Below, in pieces: positions 18,963 to 28,073 of a stretch of DNA of 64,000 nucleotides. Made by a program: the position numbers and the translations under genes. Location: positions 744,001-808,000 of the forward strand of contig NZ_JANHOH010000002.1 in NCBI RefSeq assembly GCF_024498135.1, given 5' to 3'. Each line of letters starts with the position of its first letter. Positions within the stretch are counted from its first letter, which is position 1. The DNA comes from Mucilaginibacter aquariorum (GTDB lineage: Bacteria; Bacteroidota; Bacteroidia; Sphingobacteriales; Sphingobacteriaceae). A model generated the notes under the pieces. The model saw only the letters and a list, made by a program, of their open reading frames with translations, searched no databases and was not told the DNA's origin.

Positions 18963-19802
18963 ATGGAAAAAATACTGGTTACCACGGATCTCTCCCTCAA
19001 TTCCAAATCGGGCATTCGTTTTGCCATGCGGCTGGCCGAACAGAGAAATGCCGAATTGATAGTATTGCATGTTTTCGCTGTTTCCAGGTCTGCCTCCTGG
19101 ACCAGCGGCAAATACAAGGAGCATATAGCACAACAAAAGGAGGAGCAGGCAAAAAGATTAGCGGCCTTCACCAGGCATATTGAACGCACATCTAAAATAT
19201 TTAAGTTGCGTTATCGCATCCTGGCGGAACATGGTATGGACACGGTTGCGTGCATCCTTCGTTGTACCAGGCGATACAGGGCAACGTTTATTTGTATCAG
19301 TACACATGGGGCGCGGGCAATAAAAAAAATGTTCGGTACACATACCAGTGAGCTGATTCTGCAATCTGCCATCCCGGTGATAACCGTCCCCAGTAACTGG
19401 CGGCAAAAGGCGTTCAGCAAAATACTATATGCAACGGACATGACGGATTACCACCGGGAACTTAAAAAAGTTGTCGCCTTTGCAAGGCCGGTAAAGGCAA
19501 CTGTGACCATGTTACATCTGTTATATAAAGATCAGCCCATCCCGGATGACGACATGGCCGAAAAAACCTTGGCGAAGGAAGCGCATTATCCGGTTAAGCT
19601 GATGTATCGTAAAATGAATATTGAAAATACGATAATAGAAGAAATTGACGATGTTATTGCCGTTATAAAACCTTCGATACTGGTATTGTTCACCCATCAA
19701 GATCGTTCTGCGTTCGACAGGATGCTTTTCCCCGGCATAGCGGAAGAATATTGCTTTTGCGGCAATATCCCTTTACTGACATTCAAGAAATCCAGGCGTT
19801 AG
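18963..19802 (+). CDS. Tandem universal stress protein (UspA family)
   Basis: 279 residues with two Usp-like halves. The first half starts with the canonical EKILVTTDLSLNSKSGIRFAMRLAEQ strand-helix and ends at ISTHGARAIKKMFGTHTSELILQSAIPVITVP, a degenerate form of the nucleotide-binding G-x2-G-x9-GS motif (GTH in place of GS). The second half starts KILYATDMTDYHRELKKVVAFAR. Closest paralogue in the window is 35487-36329, with shared ISTxGAxAxxKxFGTHTSxLI. It is second in an operon with the transpeptidase paralogue and so under the class II Crp/Fnr promoter at 17433. Confidence 0.9.
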   Translation: MEKILVTTDLSLNSKSGIRFAMRLAEQRNAELIVLHVFAVSRSASWTSGKYKEHIAQQKEEQAKRLAAFTRHIERTSKIFKLRYRILAEHGMDTVACILRCTRRYRATFICISTHGARAIKKMFGTHTSELILQSAIPVITVPSNWRQKAFSKILYATDMTDYHRELKKVVAFARPVKATVTMLHLLYKDQPIPDDDMAEKTLAKEAHYPVKLMYRKMNIENTIIEEIDDVIAVIKPSILVLFTHQDRSAFDRMLFPGIAEEYCFCGNIPLLTFKKSRR

Positions 19803-19972
19803 CTGCATTACAATGTTATCCCATAGCCTGGATATGAATGCCCGGGGATAACCGCTGATAGGATCGCGTCAACGTTCTGTTTCATGAGTGCTATCCCAGT
19901 GTAAGGCGGGCGGTATCCTTTGCCATTTTCCTGCGGGCCAGACAGGAACACGACTGTTTTTTATGGCTTTCG

Positions 19973-20037
19973 TGATGAAGGTCACTCTTTAAAGTGCCGG
20001 TCGTCAGTGCGGATACAGCAGCCCCAATTTAAATTTA
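19973..20037 (+). promoter_or_regulatory. Crp/Fnr class I promoter of the usp-lipoprotein-PPOX-usp operon
   Basis: Perfect palindrome TGATGAAGGTCA at 19973-19984. A TAAATTTA box (one mismatch to TAnnTTTG) lies at 20030-20037, 51.5 bp from the palindrome centre, as at fixI. The ATG of the first gene is at 20095, giving a leader of about 50 bases. Confidence 0.6.
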
Positions 20038-20094
20038 CAGTAACTGATAACCTGTCGCCGTTTGGCGCCGGGAGTGTACGATAAAATATAAATT

Positions 20095-20937
20095 ATGAAA
20101 AAGTTAAGTGCCGCATTTGACGGATTGAAATTTTCTGAAGGTACGATGAGGTATGCGATCAGGATGGCCGCTGACGACAATGCGCTGTTAACAGGCGTTT
20201 TCCTGGAGAGCTTCCTGTATCATAGCTTTCACCTCTTTGATATGGTTGGCAGCCAGGGGGTGTCCAAGGTGAAACTGAAGCATCTGCTGGAAAAAGACAA
20301 GGAGACCCGACTGAACGCTGCCTCCCGGTTCCAGGAGCAGTGCAGGCAGATAGAGGTGGAATGCACGATCCATCACGACAAGATTTTTGCGCTTGATGAT
20401 CTGATCAAAGAAAGTATTTACAGCGATCTGATGCTCATTGGTGCCCATGAAACCGTTAGTAATATAGCAGAAACCCCACCGACAACATTTGTTTGTGACT
20501 TCCTTGCGGAAGCGCAATGTCCCGTCATGGTGGTTCCTCGTAAATACACCGATATCCAGAAAGTGATTCTGCTGTACGATGGCAGTCCGTCTTCCGTATT
20601 CGCGGTAAAAATGTTCAATTACCTTCTGCCGTTTCTGCGCGAACGGGAAACAGAGGTCGTATATGTTTCCCAGGATGAGACGCATAAGGAGTTGCCCGAA
20701 AAGCAGCTGATAAGAGAATTTATCCGTTGCCACTACCCGAAAGCGGACTATAAGATCCTGGTCGGCAATCCTGAAGACGAAATTATTTCTTATCTGAAAA
20801 AAGCGGAACTGAATACGATGGTGGTTATGGGGGCCTACCAACGGGGAGTCGTGTCCAGGTGGTTCAAAAGCAGTATGGCAAATAAATTAATGCAGGAAGA
20901 GCTTTCCATTCCATTATTCATTGCCCATTACCGATAA
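20095..20937 (+). CDS. Tandem universal stress protein
   Basis: 280 residues. The first half has an atypical start (KKLSAAFDGLKFSEGTMRYAIRMAADDNALLTGVFL) and ends IGAHETVSN...AQCPVMVVP, lacking the Gly-rich nucleotide motif. The second half (from about 155, KVILLYDGSPSSVFAVKMFNYL) ends VMGAYQRGVVSRWFKSSMANKLM, closer to the consensus. First gene of a four-gene operon: the lipoprotein gene starts 7 bases after the stop, then PPOX protein, then another Usp. Its promoter carries a class I Crp/Fnr site. Confidence 0.87.
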   Translation: MKKLSAAFDGLKFSEGTMRYAIRMAADDNALLTGVFLESFLYHSFHLFDMVGSQGVSKVKLKHLLEKDKETRLNAASRFQEQCRQIEVECTIHHDKIFALDDLIKESIYSDLMLIGAHETVSNIAETPPTTFVCDFLAEAQCPVMVVPRKYTDIQKVILLYDGSPSSVFAVKMFNYLLPFLRERETEVVYVSQDETHKELPEKQLIREFIRCHYPKADYKILVGNPEDEIISYLKKAELNTMVVMGAYQRGVVSRWFKSSMANKLMQEELSIPLFIAHYR

Positions 20938-20944
20938 CCAATAA

Positions 20945-21586
20945 ATGATGAAAAATGCAAGATCTATAATCGTCTTGGTGTTGTTGACGGCAGCGGGATG
21001 CGGTACTTCAAAAATTACGAGCGTATGGAAGGCGCCTTTGCTGAACCCGCCGGCTTATGATAAAATATTGGTTCTGGGACTGATCAGTGCAAAAGACCGA
21101 AGTATCCAGGAAAACATGGAGAACCATATGGCGGGCGACCTGAATGATCTGGGTTATCATGCCATATCCTCCTTACAGGAATACGGGCCAAAAGCTTTTG
21201 ACAAAATGACGGAAACTGCCGCGTTATCAAAATTAAAAAACAGTAAGGTTGATGCCATATTAACCATTGTGCTTTTAAAAAAGTCAAGGGAAAGACAATA
21301 TGTTACACCCCCGGTAATTTACCCGCCCTATGCCTCCGAATATAACCGGTTCTGGCTATACCGTTCCCGCCTTGTGGGGCGCATCTATGAGCCCGGGTAC
21401 TATGTAACAAATACCCGTTACTTTTGGGAGAGTAATTTATATGATATGAAAACCCAGCAGCTTTTGTATTCGGCGCAAACGGAATCTTTTGACTCGTCTG
21501 AACCGGCGAGTCTCGGTCACGAATACGGGCAGCTGATTGTCAAAAATATGGTGAAGCAGGGCGTCTTATTTCACCAAAAACCTTAA
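20945..21586 (+). CDS. Lipoprotein of unknown function
   Basis: 213 residues. The N-terminus is a lipoprotein signal with lipobox LTAAGC (Cys19). The mature part starts GTSKITSVWKAP and continues YDKILVLGLISAKDRSIQENMENHMAGDL, reminiscent of the DUF4136/CsgG-like families in which a nucleotide-fold-like domain follows the lipid anchor, but I am not sure of the family. The C-terminal region has a Tyr-rich stretch (VIYPPYASEYNRFWLYRS) and NLYDMKTQQLLYSAQTES. It is in the operon 20095-22963, 7 bases after a Usp gene, so it is likely an envelope component of the same stress response. Confidence 0.75.
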   Translation: MMKNARSIIVLVLLTAAGCGTSKITSVWKAPLLNPPAYDKILVLGLISAKDRSIQENMENHMAGDLNDLGYHAISSLQEYGPKAFDKMTETAALSKLKNSKVDAILTIVLLKKSRERQYVTPPVIYPPYASEYNRFWLYRSRLVGRIYEPGYYVTNTRYFWESNLYDMKTQQLLYSAQTESFDSSEPASLGHEYGQLIVKNMVKQGVLFHQKP

Positions 21587-21605
21587 ATATATTAAATCGC
21601 AAGCC

Positions 21606-22076
21606 ATGTTAGGTACATTTGATGAAAAACAGATAGATGAATTGCTGGAAAGCCAGTTCATTGGCAGGATAGGCTGCCATGCCGAGGGCATCACCTATAT
21701 CGTGCCTGTAAATTACGTATTTGACGGTAAGGCTATTTATGTGCACTCTGCGGAGGGGATGAAGATCAAAATGCTGCGGAGTAATCCAAGTGTCTGTTTT
21801 GAGGTAGACGTTATAACTGACATATTCAACTGGCGGAGTGTAATTGTATGGGGGCAGTTTGAAGAGTTGACGGACATAAGGGACCAAAGCTATGCGATGC
21901 AAATGATTATTAACCGGATACGGCCTTTACTGAAAGAAGAACAGTCGCATCCATCACATGGAATTACGGAAAACGCAAGTGATATCGGTTATGAAAAAGA
22001 GCTGGTTGTTTACAGAATAATCCCCGAAAAAAAGACAGGACGATTCGAGACGACCACCAAAAGCGGCAGGGCCTAG
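21606..22076 (+). CDS. PPOX-fold flavin-binding protein, copy 2
   Basis: 156 residues, paralogous to 3850-4299. Shared blocks are LGTFDEKQIDELLESQFIGRIGCH, ITYIVPVNYVFDG, VHSAEGMKIKMLRSNPSVCFEVD, WRSVIVWGQFEEL and the C-terminal EKKTGRFE. The family binds FMN or related flavins; the reaction is unknown. Third gene of the operon starting at 20095, whose promoter has a Crp/Fnr site. Its placement between Usp genes suggests a redox or nitro-stress role (inference). Confidence 0.87.
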   Translation: MLGTFDEKQIDELLESQFIGRIGCHAEGITYIVPVNYVFDGKAIYVHSAEGMKIKMLRSNPSVCFEVDVITDIFNWRSVIVWGQFEELTDIRDQSYAMQMIINRIRPLLKEEQSHPSHGITENASDIGYEKELVVYRIIPEKKTGRFETTTKSGRA

Positions 22077-22102
22077 GAAAAAGTTAAAGTGCAATAGTTA
22101 TT

Positions 22103-22963
22103 ATGAAAAAAATATTAGTCCTCACCGATTTTTCCGACAATGCGTCGCACGCTGCGTCATCAGCAATCTTCTTAGCCAGCAAGGTACATGCCAGCGTACT
22201 GTTGTTCCATACGTTTATCCGGCAGGCAGTACCCGTCAATGCGGACACACCCTGGCAGATCGAAGAGCTGATGTGGGCGGACCAAAGCAAATATAATCTG
22301 GCTTATTTGACTGAAAATCTGGAACCGCTCGTTGATCAATTACCTCCTGCTGATTACCACCCTAAGATACACACGGAAAGTACAGAGGGAAGCTTAGCGT
22401 TTCAGTTAAAAGAGCAACTGCAAAATCATGATATAGAATTTATTGTGATGGGAGCCGGATCAGGTACGACCATGGAACATATACTGGCAGGTAGTTCCAC
22501 AACCGCCGTTATCGAGCACACGACGCGTCCCGTTATAATCATCCCGGCTGCAGCGCAACTGCAACGGTTGAAGAAAGTTATTTTCGCAACTGACTTTGAC
22601 GAGGCGGATATCCATGCGCTTGGGTATCTTACGGGCTTAGGGAAACTGTTTGATTTTCAACTGGAAATTGTCCATGTTAAACTTTTTAAACAAACGGAGC
22701 AGGAGGTCAGCGGGCCGGAAAGATCTTTTTTTGAAAAGGTTGAAAAGCTACATTACCCAAATCTGTCGTATCAAGAGGTAAAGGGCAAAGACCTGGCTAG
22801 CCGGCTTAACCGGATTTGCAAAGATAAGACCTCAGATCTTCTCGTGATGGTGCATGATCAGCGTGGTCTTTTGGGCAGGCTGTTTGGCGGCAGTGTATCC
22901 AAAGCAATTTTAAAGAGACAGTCACTACCCGTAATGATCATTCCAGGTACGATAAAAGTTTGA
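22103..22963 (+). CDS. Tandem universal stress protein
   Basis: 286 residues. First half starts MKKILVLTDFSDNASHAASSAIFLA and ends VMGAGSGTTMEHILAGSSTTAVIEHTTRPVIIIP, a nearly complete Usp nucleotide-binding motif (G-x-G-x-G...AGSS). Second half starts KKVIFATDFDEADIHALGYLTGLG and ends LLGRLFGGSVSKAILKRQSLPVMIIP. Last gene of the operon from 20095, 26 bases after the PPOX gene. Of the Usp proteins here it is one of the most likely to bind ATP. Confidence 0.9.
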   Translation: MKKILVLTDFSDNASHAASSAIFLASKVHASVLLFHTFIRQAVPVNADTPWQIEELMWADQSKYNLAYLTENLEPLVDQLPPADYHPKIHTESTEGSLAFQLKEQLQNHDIEFIVMGAGSGTTMEHILAGSSTTAVIEHTTRPVIIIPAAAQLQRLKKVIFATDFDEADIHALGYLTGLGKLFDFQLEIVHVKLFKQTEQEVSGPERSFFEKVEKLHYPNLSYQEVKGKDLASRLNRICKDKTSDLLVMVHDQRGLLGRLFGGSVSKAILKRQSLPVMIIPGTIKV

Positions 22964-23329
22964 CAAGTCCTGAGGCCATCAGAATTTAGTTAGATCGCCG
23001 AACCCGTTATTTCTTTGTTTTACTCTCCTCTAAGCTCCCTTTCAGAGAAGCTTTATTTACCAATTGACTGATGTTTTCAAATTATCCTTGACCGGTAATC
23101 ACGCATGCGATCTTTTCTGTGCCTGCTGCTTTGCCGGTAAGCATCCGGGATAATCACCAGGAAACGGGTTTTTGCCGAAGGAGAGCGGTTACTTGTTGTT
23201 GTTTATATAATTGATTATTAAGCAGGCTTTTAAGCGAAGTTTATTAGCTTTGTGATGCAGTTATCGGGATGCAATAATTCTATACTTCCCCGTTCCCATT
23301 TTCTTAGTGTTAACTATTAATAGAGGGTT
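22964..23329. other. Intergenic region upstream of receiver gene
   Basis: About 366 bases with no plausible gene. A TAGCTTTG -7-like box at 23245-23252 could drive the receiver gene, whose ATG is at 23330. A TGACCGGTAATCA sequence near 23090 resembles the regulon palindrome but its arms are one base too far apart. Confidence 0.35.
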
Positions 23330-23698
23330 ATGAAAACTACAATATTGCTGATAGAAGACAATGATGATATCAGGGAAAATACCGCGGAGCTGCTTAACCT
23401 GGAAGGTTATCAGGTCATGTCCGCAAACTGTGGCAACCAAGCCCTGGAAATGATCGCGTTAACTATGCCCGATTTGATCATATGTGATATCAAGATGCCG
23501 GGTATGGACGGTTTTGAGGTTCTGCAGAGTTTGAGGTCGGAGTCGCTTACCCGGAATATTCCATTGATCTTTTCATCCGCGAATTCCGAACAGTCCGACC
23601 AAAAGATAGCGCGTGACCTGGGCATTGAAAACTACCTCGTTAAACCTTATGATGATAAGCAACTCTTCGCCTGTATAAAAAATTGTTTGGTGTCGTAA
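23330..23698 (+). CDS. Single-domain response regulator (receiver only)
   Basis: 122 residues, one receiver domain: acidic pocket E9/D10, phosphoacceptor D53 in LIICDIKMPGMDGFEVL, Ser82/Ser83 in the FSSANS switch segment and K105 in NYLVKPYDD. No output domain. This is the canonical form (DIKMPGMDG); the copy at 708 is more divergent. It lies 78 bases upstream of the patatin gene, but that gene has its own promoter. The soluble PAS kinase at 43056 may be a partner, though it is far away. Confidence 0.9.
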   Translation: MKTTILLIEDNDDIRENTAELLNLEGYQVMSANCGNQALEMIALTMPDLIICDIKMPGMDGFEVLQSLRSESLTRNIPLIFSSANSEQSDQKIARDLGIENYLVKPYDDKQLFACIKNCLVS

Positions 23699-23730
23699 CC
23701 AATCAGTATGGAAACCCACTGCGGTTAAAG

Positions 23731-23772
23731 TGATACCCGTCACATTTTAACAACCTGATGACCGTATCTTTG
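23731..23772 (+). promoter_or_regulatory. Crp/Fnr class II promoter of patatin gene, possibly giving a leaderless mRNA
   Basis: Perfect palindrome TGATACCCGTCA at 23731-23742 and perfect box TATCTTTG at 23765-23772; centre-to-box distance is 28.5 bp. The predicted transcription start (about 23777) coincides with the ATG of the patatin gene at 23777. Confidence 0.65.
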
Positions 23773-23776
23773 CCGG

Positions 23777-24535
23777 ATGATTAAAACCGGATTGGTATTA
23801 TCGGGCGGAGGGGCGCGTGCTATAGCGCATCTGGGCGTGCTTCAGGGAATGCGAGAGGTGGGTATTGAGCCGGCCTGCATATCCGGGGTTAGTGCCGGGG
23901 CTATTATCGGCGCCTTGTATGCGGCTGACTACACGCCTTTGCAGATAATGGATATGATCAAAGAATATTCGTCGTCAAGTCTGGCCAAAATGATGCTTTT
24001 ACCCGGAGGGCTTTTTTCGGCTGCCGGCCTTAAAAAGATACTCCGGTCTGTAATTGACAAAGACAGCTTCGAAGCACTCCGTATTCCTTTGTTCGTAACC
24101 ACCACGGACATTATTAGCGGCACATCCGTAACATTTTCACAGGGACAGCTTTTTGACGTAGTGGTCGGCTCATCATCGGTCCCTGCCATGTTTTCCCCGG
24201 TAAAGCACGGGGGGTATTATTTGGTTGACGGTGGGGTCCTTAATAATTTCCCTGTCGAATGCCTGACAGGCCATTGCGACAGGATCATTGGCAGTCATGT
24301 TAATAAGCTTTACCCCCTGAAGCCAAAGCAGCTTGGCCGCCTGAAAGTCTTGGAACGATGTTTCCATTTGGCTATTGCCCATACCGTAAAAAGAAACAGC
24401 AGCTCTGTTGATCTTTTAATTGAACCCCAACTTGCTAAATACGGCATGTTTGAAATGAAGTTCGCCCGCCAGATTTTTGAAGCAGGATACAGCTCTCTTA
24501 TGGCGAATGAAGAATTGCTTTTATCATGGAAATAA
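23777..24535 (+). CDS. Patatin-like phospholipase
   Basis: 252 residues with a complete patatin catalytic set: oxyanion loop SGGGARAIAHLG (9-20), nucleophile elbow GVSAG with Ser39, and catalytic Asp151 in the DGG motif (LVDGGVLNNFP). The family hydrolyses acyl ester bonds of phospholipids. No signal peptide, so cytoplasmic or membrane-associated. The ATG at 23777 directly follows the predicted promoter, so the mRNA may be leaderless. It is a monocistronic unit convergent with ackA and belongs to the Crp/Fnr-linked set. Confidence 0.92.
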   Translation: MIKTGLVLSGGGARAIAHLGVLQGMREVGIEPACISGVSAGAIIGALYAADYTPLQIMDMIKEYSSSSLAKMMLLPGGLFSAAGLKKILRSVIDKDSFEALRIPLFVTTTDIISGTSVTFSQGQLFDVVVGSSSVPAMFSPVKHGGYYLVDGGVLNNFPVECLTGHCDRIIGSHVNKLYPLKPKQLGRLKVLERCFHLAIAHTVKRNSSSVDLLIEPQLAKYGMFEMKFARQIFEAGYSSLMANEELLLSWK

Positions 24536-24690
24536 GCGGGCATCCGGCAGGAGCAGCGGCTGGCCATGATCAGGTAAAGGAATAGCGCATCTCTTAGCGG
24601 CCTGATGGTTCGCAAATATTTCAGGCAGGCCATCCTTAACGATCCTTCTGTATCCTTATCCGGTCGGCTTATGCGGCATTGAAAGAATCC

Positions 24691-25911
24691 TTAATTAAAA
24701 GGTGCCCCGGCTTTATTGTTGATAAGCGCCAGGCACTGATCCGCAATTTCGAGCTCCTCATTTGTCGGAATAACCAGGACTTTGGTACCGGATTCTACCG
24801 CGCTGATGTCTAAGAAGCCTCCTGCCGGTTGCCTGTTTTTTGTCTCCTCTATGCTGATCCCGAAATACCGCATATCCTTACATACCAGTTCTCGTACCAG
24901 GCTGTCGTTTTCGCCGACACCGGCTGTAAAAACGATCGCATCCAATCCTTCCAGCGCCGCCGCATAGGATCCGATATATTTCCTGATGCGGTAGGCATAC
25001 ATTTCATAAGCAAGTTTGGCAGCTTCGCTGCCTTCATCCAGCATCTTTCTGATATACCGCATATCGCTCTGGCCGGTAAGCCCAAACATTCCGCTCTGTT
25101 TATTCAGCAGTTCTGTTAAACGCTCTGCCGTATAACCCTGTTCAGTCATCAGGTACAAGAGTACCGAAGCATCGATATTTCCGCATCGCGTACCCATTAT
25201 CAAACCATCCAAAGGGGTAAGGCCCATGCTGGTCTCGACACACACGCCCGCTTTTATAGCCGCCATACTGCAGCCATTGCCCAGGTGTATGGTAATTAAT
25301 TTTGCATCCGGCTTTTTTAGATATTTCATGGCCTGCCCGGCAACATATTTATGGCTTATGCCGTGAAACCCGTACACCCTTATACCGTAATTCTTATAAA
25401 ACACATCGGGTACAGCATATCGGAAAGCTTTTTCGGGCATGGTTTGATGAAAGGCGGTATCGAACACCGCGATTTGCGTAGCCCGTTTAAATATTTTTTC
25501 TGCCACCTCGATACCTTTCAAATGGCCGGGGTTATGTAGCGGGGCCAAAGGGAACAGTTTCTTGATCTCATCTTTTACCCGGGGGGTGATCACCGTCGTT
25601 TGTGTAAGCGTTTCTCCACCATGTACAATCCTGTGCCCTACAATATCGATTTCATCCGGGTTTTGTAATACACCTGTTCCCGGGGCTGTTAACAGCCTGC
25701 CCGTTTCCAACATGCCTTCTTCATGGGTGGCAATGTTCGCGCTGATCTTTGTGACCTGTTCTGTTCCGCCTGTATAAGTTTTATGAGTAATTACAGCGTC
25801 GGGCAAACCTATTCTTTCTATTAACCCGCTGCAAACCGGTTGGGATAACGGTGTCTGGAATAACTGATATTTGATGGAGCTGCTACCCGAGTTGATCACG
25901 AAAATATTCAT
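24691..25911 (-). CDS. ackA: Acetate kinase
   Basis: 406 residues, cytoplasmic, interconverting acetyl phosphate + ADP with acetate + ATP. Family marks are the N-terminal VINSGSSSIKYQLF (5-18), GHRIVHGG, FDTAFHQTMPE, HLGNGCSMAAI, GLTPLDGLIMGTRCGNID and FTAGVGEND. Last gene of an operon of a small protein, pta and ackA: it starts 25 bases after the pta stop. Acetyl phosphate can also come from phosphoketolase at 32752, so AckA would be the ATP-yielding step for both routes. Confidence 0.97.
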   Translation of the reverse strand: MNIFVINSGSSSIKYQLFQTPLSQPVCSGLIERIGLPDAVITHKTYTGGTEQVTKISANIATHEEGMLETGRLLTAPGTGVLQNPDEIDIVGHRIVHGGETLTQTTVITPRVKDEIKKLFPLAPLHNPGHLKGIEVAEKIFKRATQIAVFDTAFHQTMPEKAFRYAVPDVFYKNYGIRVYGFHGISHKYVAGQAMKYLKKPDAKLITIHLGNGCSMAAIKAGVCVETSMGLTPLDGLIMGTRCGNIDASVLLYLMTEQGYTAERLTELLNKQSGMFGLTGQSDMRYIRKMLDEGSEAAKLAYEMYAYRIRKYIGSYAAALEGLDAIVFTAGVGENDSLVRELVCKDMRYFGISIEETKNRQPAGGFLDISAVESGTKVLVIPTNEELEIADQCLALINNKAGAPFN

Positions 25912-25936
25912 ATATAATTTAAGTTTACAGGATATA

Positions 25937-28030
25937 CTATTGGTCCTGGCTTTGAATGGCTGTAATAATTACGGTATTAAAGATGTCATCAACGGTGCAT
26001 CCCCTGCTAAGATCATTCACCGGCTTGTTTAACCCCTGCAGCATCGGGCCAATAGCCAGGGCGCCCGTTTCGCGCTGAACTGCTTTATAAGTATTATTAC
26101 CGGTGTTCAGATCAGGGAAGATAAGTATGCTTGCCTGCCCGGCCACTTCTGAACCCGGCATTTTCTGTTTGCCTATGATGGGATCAACTGCTGCATCATA
26201 TTGTATAGGGCCTTCCACTTTCAGGTCGGGCCTTTTTTCTTTTATCAGCAAGGTCGCTCGCCGCACTTTTTCGACGTCCTCGCCGCTTCCCGACGTGCCT
26301 GAAGAGTACGAAAGCATCGCAATGCGCGGTTCTATGCCAAAGCGCATGCCGTTATCGGCTGATGAAATAGCGATCTCCGCCAGCTCTTCGGCAGTAGGGT
26401 TGGGGTTTACTGCGCAATCGCCGAAAACCGAAACCCTGTCTGCGAGGCACATGAAAAATATGGAAGATACGGTATGAATACCGGGTTTGGTTTTGATGAA
26501 CTGCAATGCCGGCCGTATGGTATGCTGGGTGGTATGATTGGCGCCCGATACCATGCCATCCGCATGGCCCTTGTAAACCATCATGGTTCCAAAATAAGAT
26601 ACGTCAGTCATCAGGTCCCTGGCCATTTCCATCGTCAGGTTTTTTTCTTTGCGTAATTCATACAAGGTTTCCACGTAATCATGGTAGTATTCTGCATTCG
26701 CCGGATCGATGATCCGCACCCTGTCCATGTCAATACTTAAGCCCAGCCGCTTAAATGATGCCGCGATATCATAAGGGTTTCCTAATAAAGTTAGCGTCAC
26801 AACCTGTTGCGCTATCAGCCTTGCTGCGGCCATCAGTATCCGGTCATCGTTAGCTTCCGGCAAAACGATATTTTTAATTTGCCGCTTTGCCCATTTGCTC
26901 AGCTGGTATTGAAACATATGAGGGGTAATGGCATCGGACCGGTAAGTAACGATCTTTTTGTCTAACGCGCTTATATCAATAAAGCGGTTGAACATATCTA
27001 TGGCCAGTTGGATTTTTTTTACGTTGTCCGGCGTTATCCTGGCCTTTACGGCTGCTATCTGATTAATGGTTTCAAAGGTACCGGTAGTTACAGCCATGAT
27101 CGGCATAACATTTTGAAGGCCCCTGAGCAGCCTCATCACCGGCTCCTCCGGCTCAATTCCGGCCGTAAGCACAATGCCGGCAATTTTAGGGTAGCTGGAG
27201 GAAAGATTTACCTGTAAGGAACTGATAATAATATCGCCCCGGTCTCCTGGCGTAACGATGAGAACGTTTTCTTTAATATAATTTAAAAAATTTGGAACCT
27301 GCATCGCACCGGTAACAAAGTTGTCTACCTGGTTGGAGAGAAAAGTTTCGCCGAAGAGTAGTTTTGCATTCAGGTTCTCACAGATGTCCTTGATATTCGG
27401 ATTCTTCAGCGCGAGATCTGCGGGAATAACAGCAGAAATTATATCAGCTGGCAGCTGAGCACTTAACAGGTCCCTTATATCCTCTACCTGCTCCGGCTGT
27501 ATTTTATTCGCAATGATGGCTAAGACCTGTATATCTCTTGCCTGAAAGGTGCGCAGGAAGTTGAGACAGTCCTGTATGACCTGCGCTGTGGTTTTATTCT
27601 CTCCCGAAACAACCAATATCGCCGGGGCATTCAGGTTACGGGCGATAAGCATATTCGTTTCAAATTCAAATGCTGTTCCCTGGCCCACAAAGTCGCTGCC
27701 TTCCATAACCGTAAAATCAAACTGGTCCTCCAGTTTTTTAAATTTGCCGATAATGGTATCGATCATTTCGCCCTGGCTTTGTTCTTTAAGGTGCTGCATC
27801 GCCTCTTCTCTTGTAAAAGCATAGGCGTCTTCAAATTTCAACGGAAGTTGAAAATGAGAAATAATGGTCTGGATATGAAAATCTTTCTGCAGCTTCGGGT
27901 CGTAATTGATAACCGGTTTAAAATAGCCTATTTTTTGTGCCTTGCCAAGCAACATATCTACCAGACCCAGTGCAATGACTGATTTGCCGCTGTAAGCCTC
28001 GGCGGAGGCTATAAAAATCGTTTTATTCAA
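25937..28030 (-). CDS. pta: Phosphate acetyltransferase, long form
   Basis: 697 residues, cytoplasmic, converting acetyl-CoA + Pi to acetyl phosphate + CoA. It is the long form: an N-terminal P-loop/BioD-like domain (IASAEAYSGKSVIALGL, 7-23), a DRTGG-type middle domain (about 215-330), and the C-terminal PTA_PTB catalytic domain from about 370 (KNIVLPEANDDRILMAA; SGANHTTQHTIRPALQFIKT). The start appears to be TTG at 28030, since no ATG or GTG lies in frame nearby and MNKTIFIASAE is where the family begins. Middle gene of an operon with the 28463 gene 43 bases upstream and ackA downstream, under a class I Crp/Fnr promoter. Confidence 0.96.
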   Translation of the reverse strand: MNKTIFIASAEAYSGKSVIALGLVDMLLGKAQKIGYFKPVINYDPKLQKDFHIQTIISHFQLPLKFEDAYAFTREEAMQHLKEQSQGEMIDTIIGKFKKLEDQFDFTVMEGSDFVGQGTAFEFETNMLIARNLNAPAILVVSGENKTTAQVIQDCLNFLRTFQARDIQVLAIIANKIQPEQVEDIRDLLSAQLPADIISAVIPADLALKNPNIKDICENLNAKLLFGETFLSNQVDNFVTGAMQVPNFLNYIKENVLIVTPGDRGDIIISSLQVNLSSSYPKIAGIVLTAGIEPEEPVMRLLRGLQNVMPIMAVTTGTFETINQIAAVKARITPDNVKKIQLAIDMFNRFIDISALDKKIVTYRSDAITPHMFQYQLSKWAKRQIKNIVLPEANDDRILMAAARLIAQQVVTLTLLGNPYDIAASFKRLGLSIDMDRVRIIDPANAEYYHDYVETLYELRKEKNLTMEMARDLMTDVSYFGTMMVYKGHADGMVSGANHTTQHTIRPALQFIKTKPGIHTVSSIFFMCLADRVSVFGDCAVNPNPTAEELAEIAISSADNGMRFGIEPRIAMLSYSSGTSGSGEDVEKVRRATLLIKEKRPDLKVEGPIQYDAAVDPIIGKQKMPGSEVAGQASILIFPDLNTGNNTYKAVQRETGALAIGPMLQGLNKPVNDLSRGCTVDDIFNTVIITAIQSQDQ

Positions 28031-28073
28031 ATCTTAAATTTTATTATGTTTCTCAAAAATTCCCGTACCGTTC

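Noticed and set aside
23085..23100. TGACCGGTAATCA upstream of the receiver gene
   Set aside because: Arms are one base too far apart, and no box lies in register.
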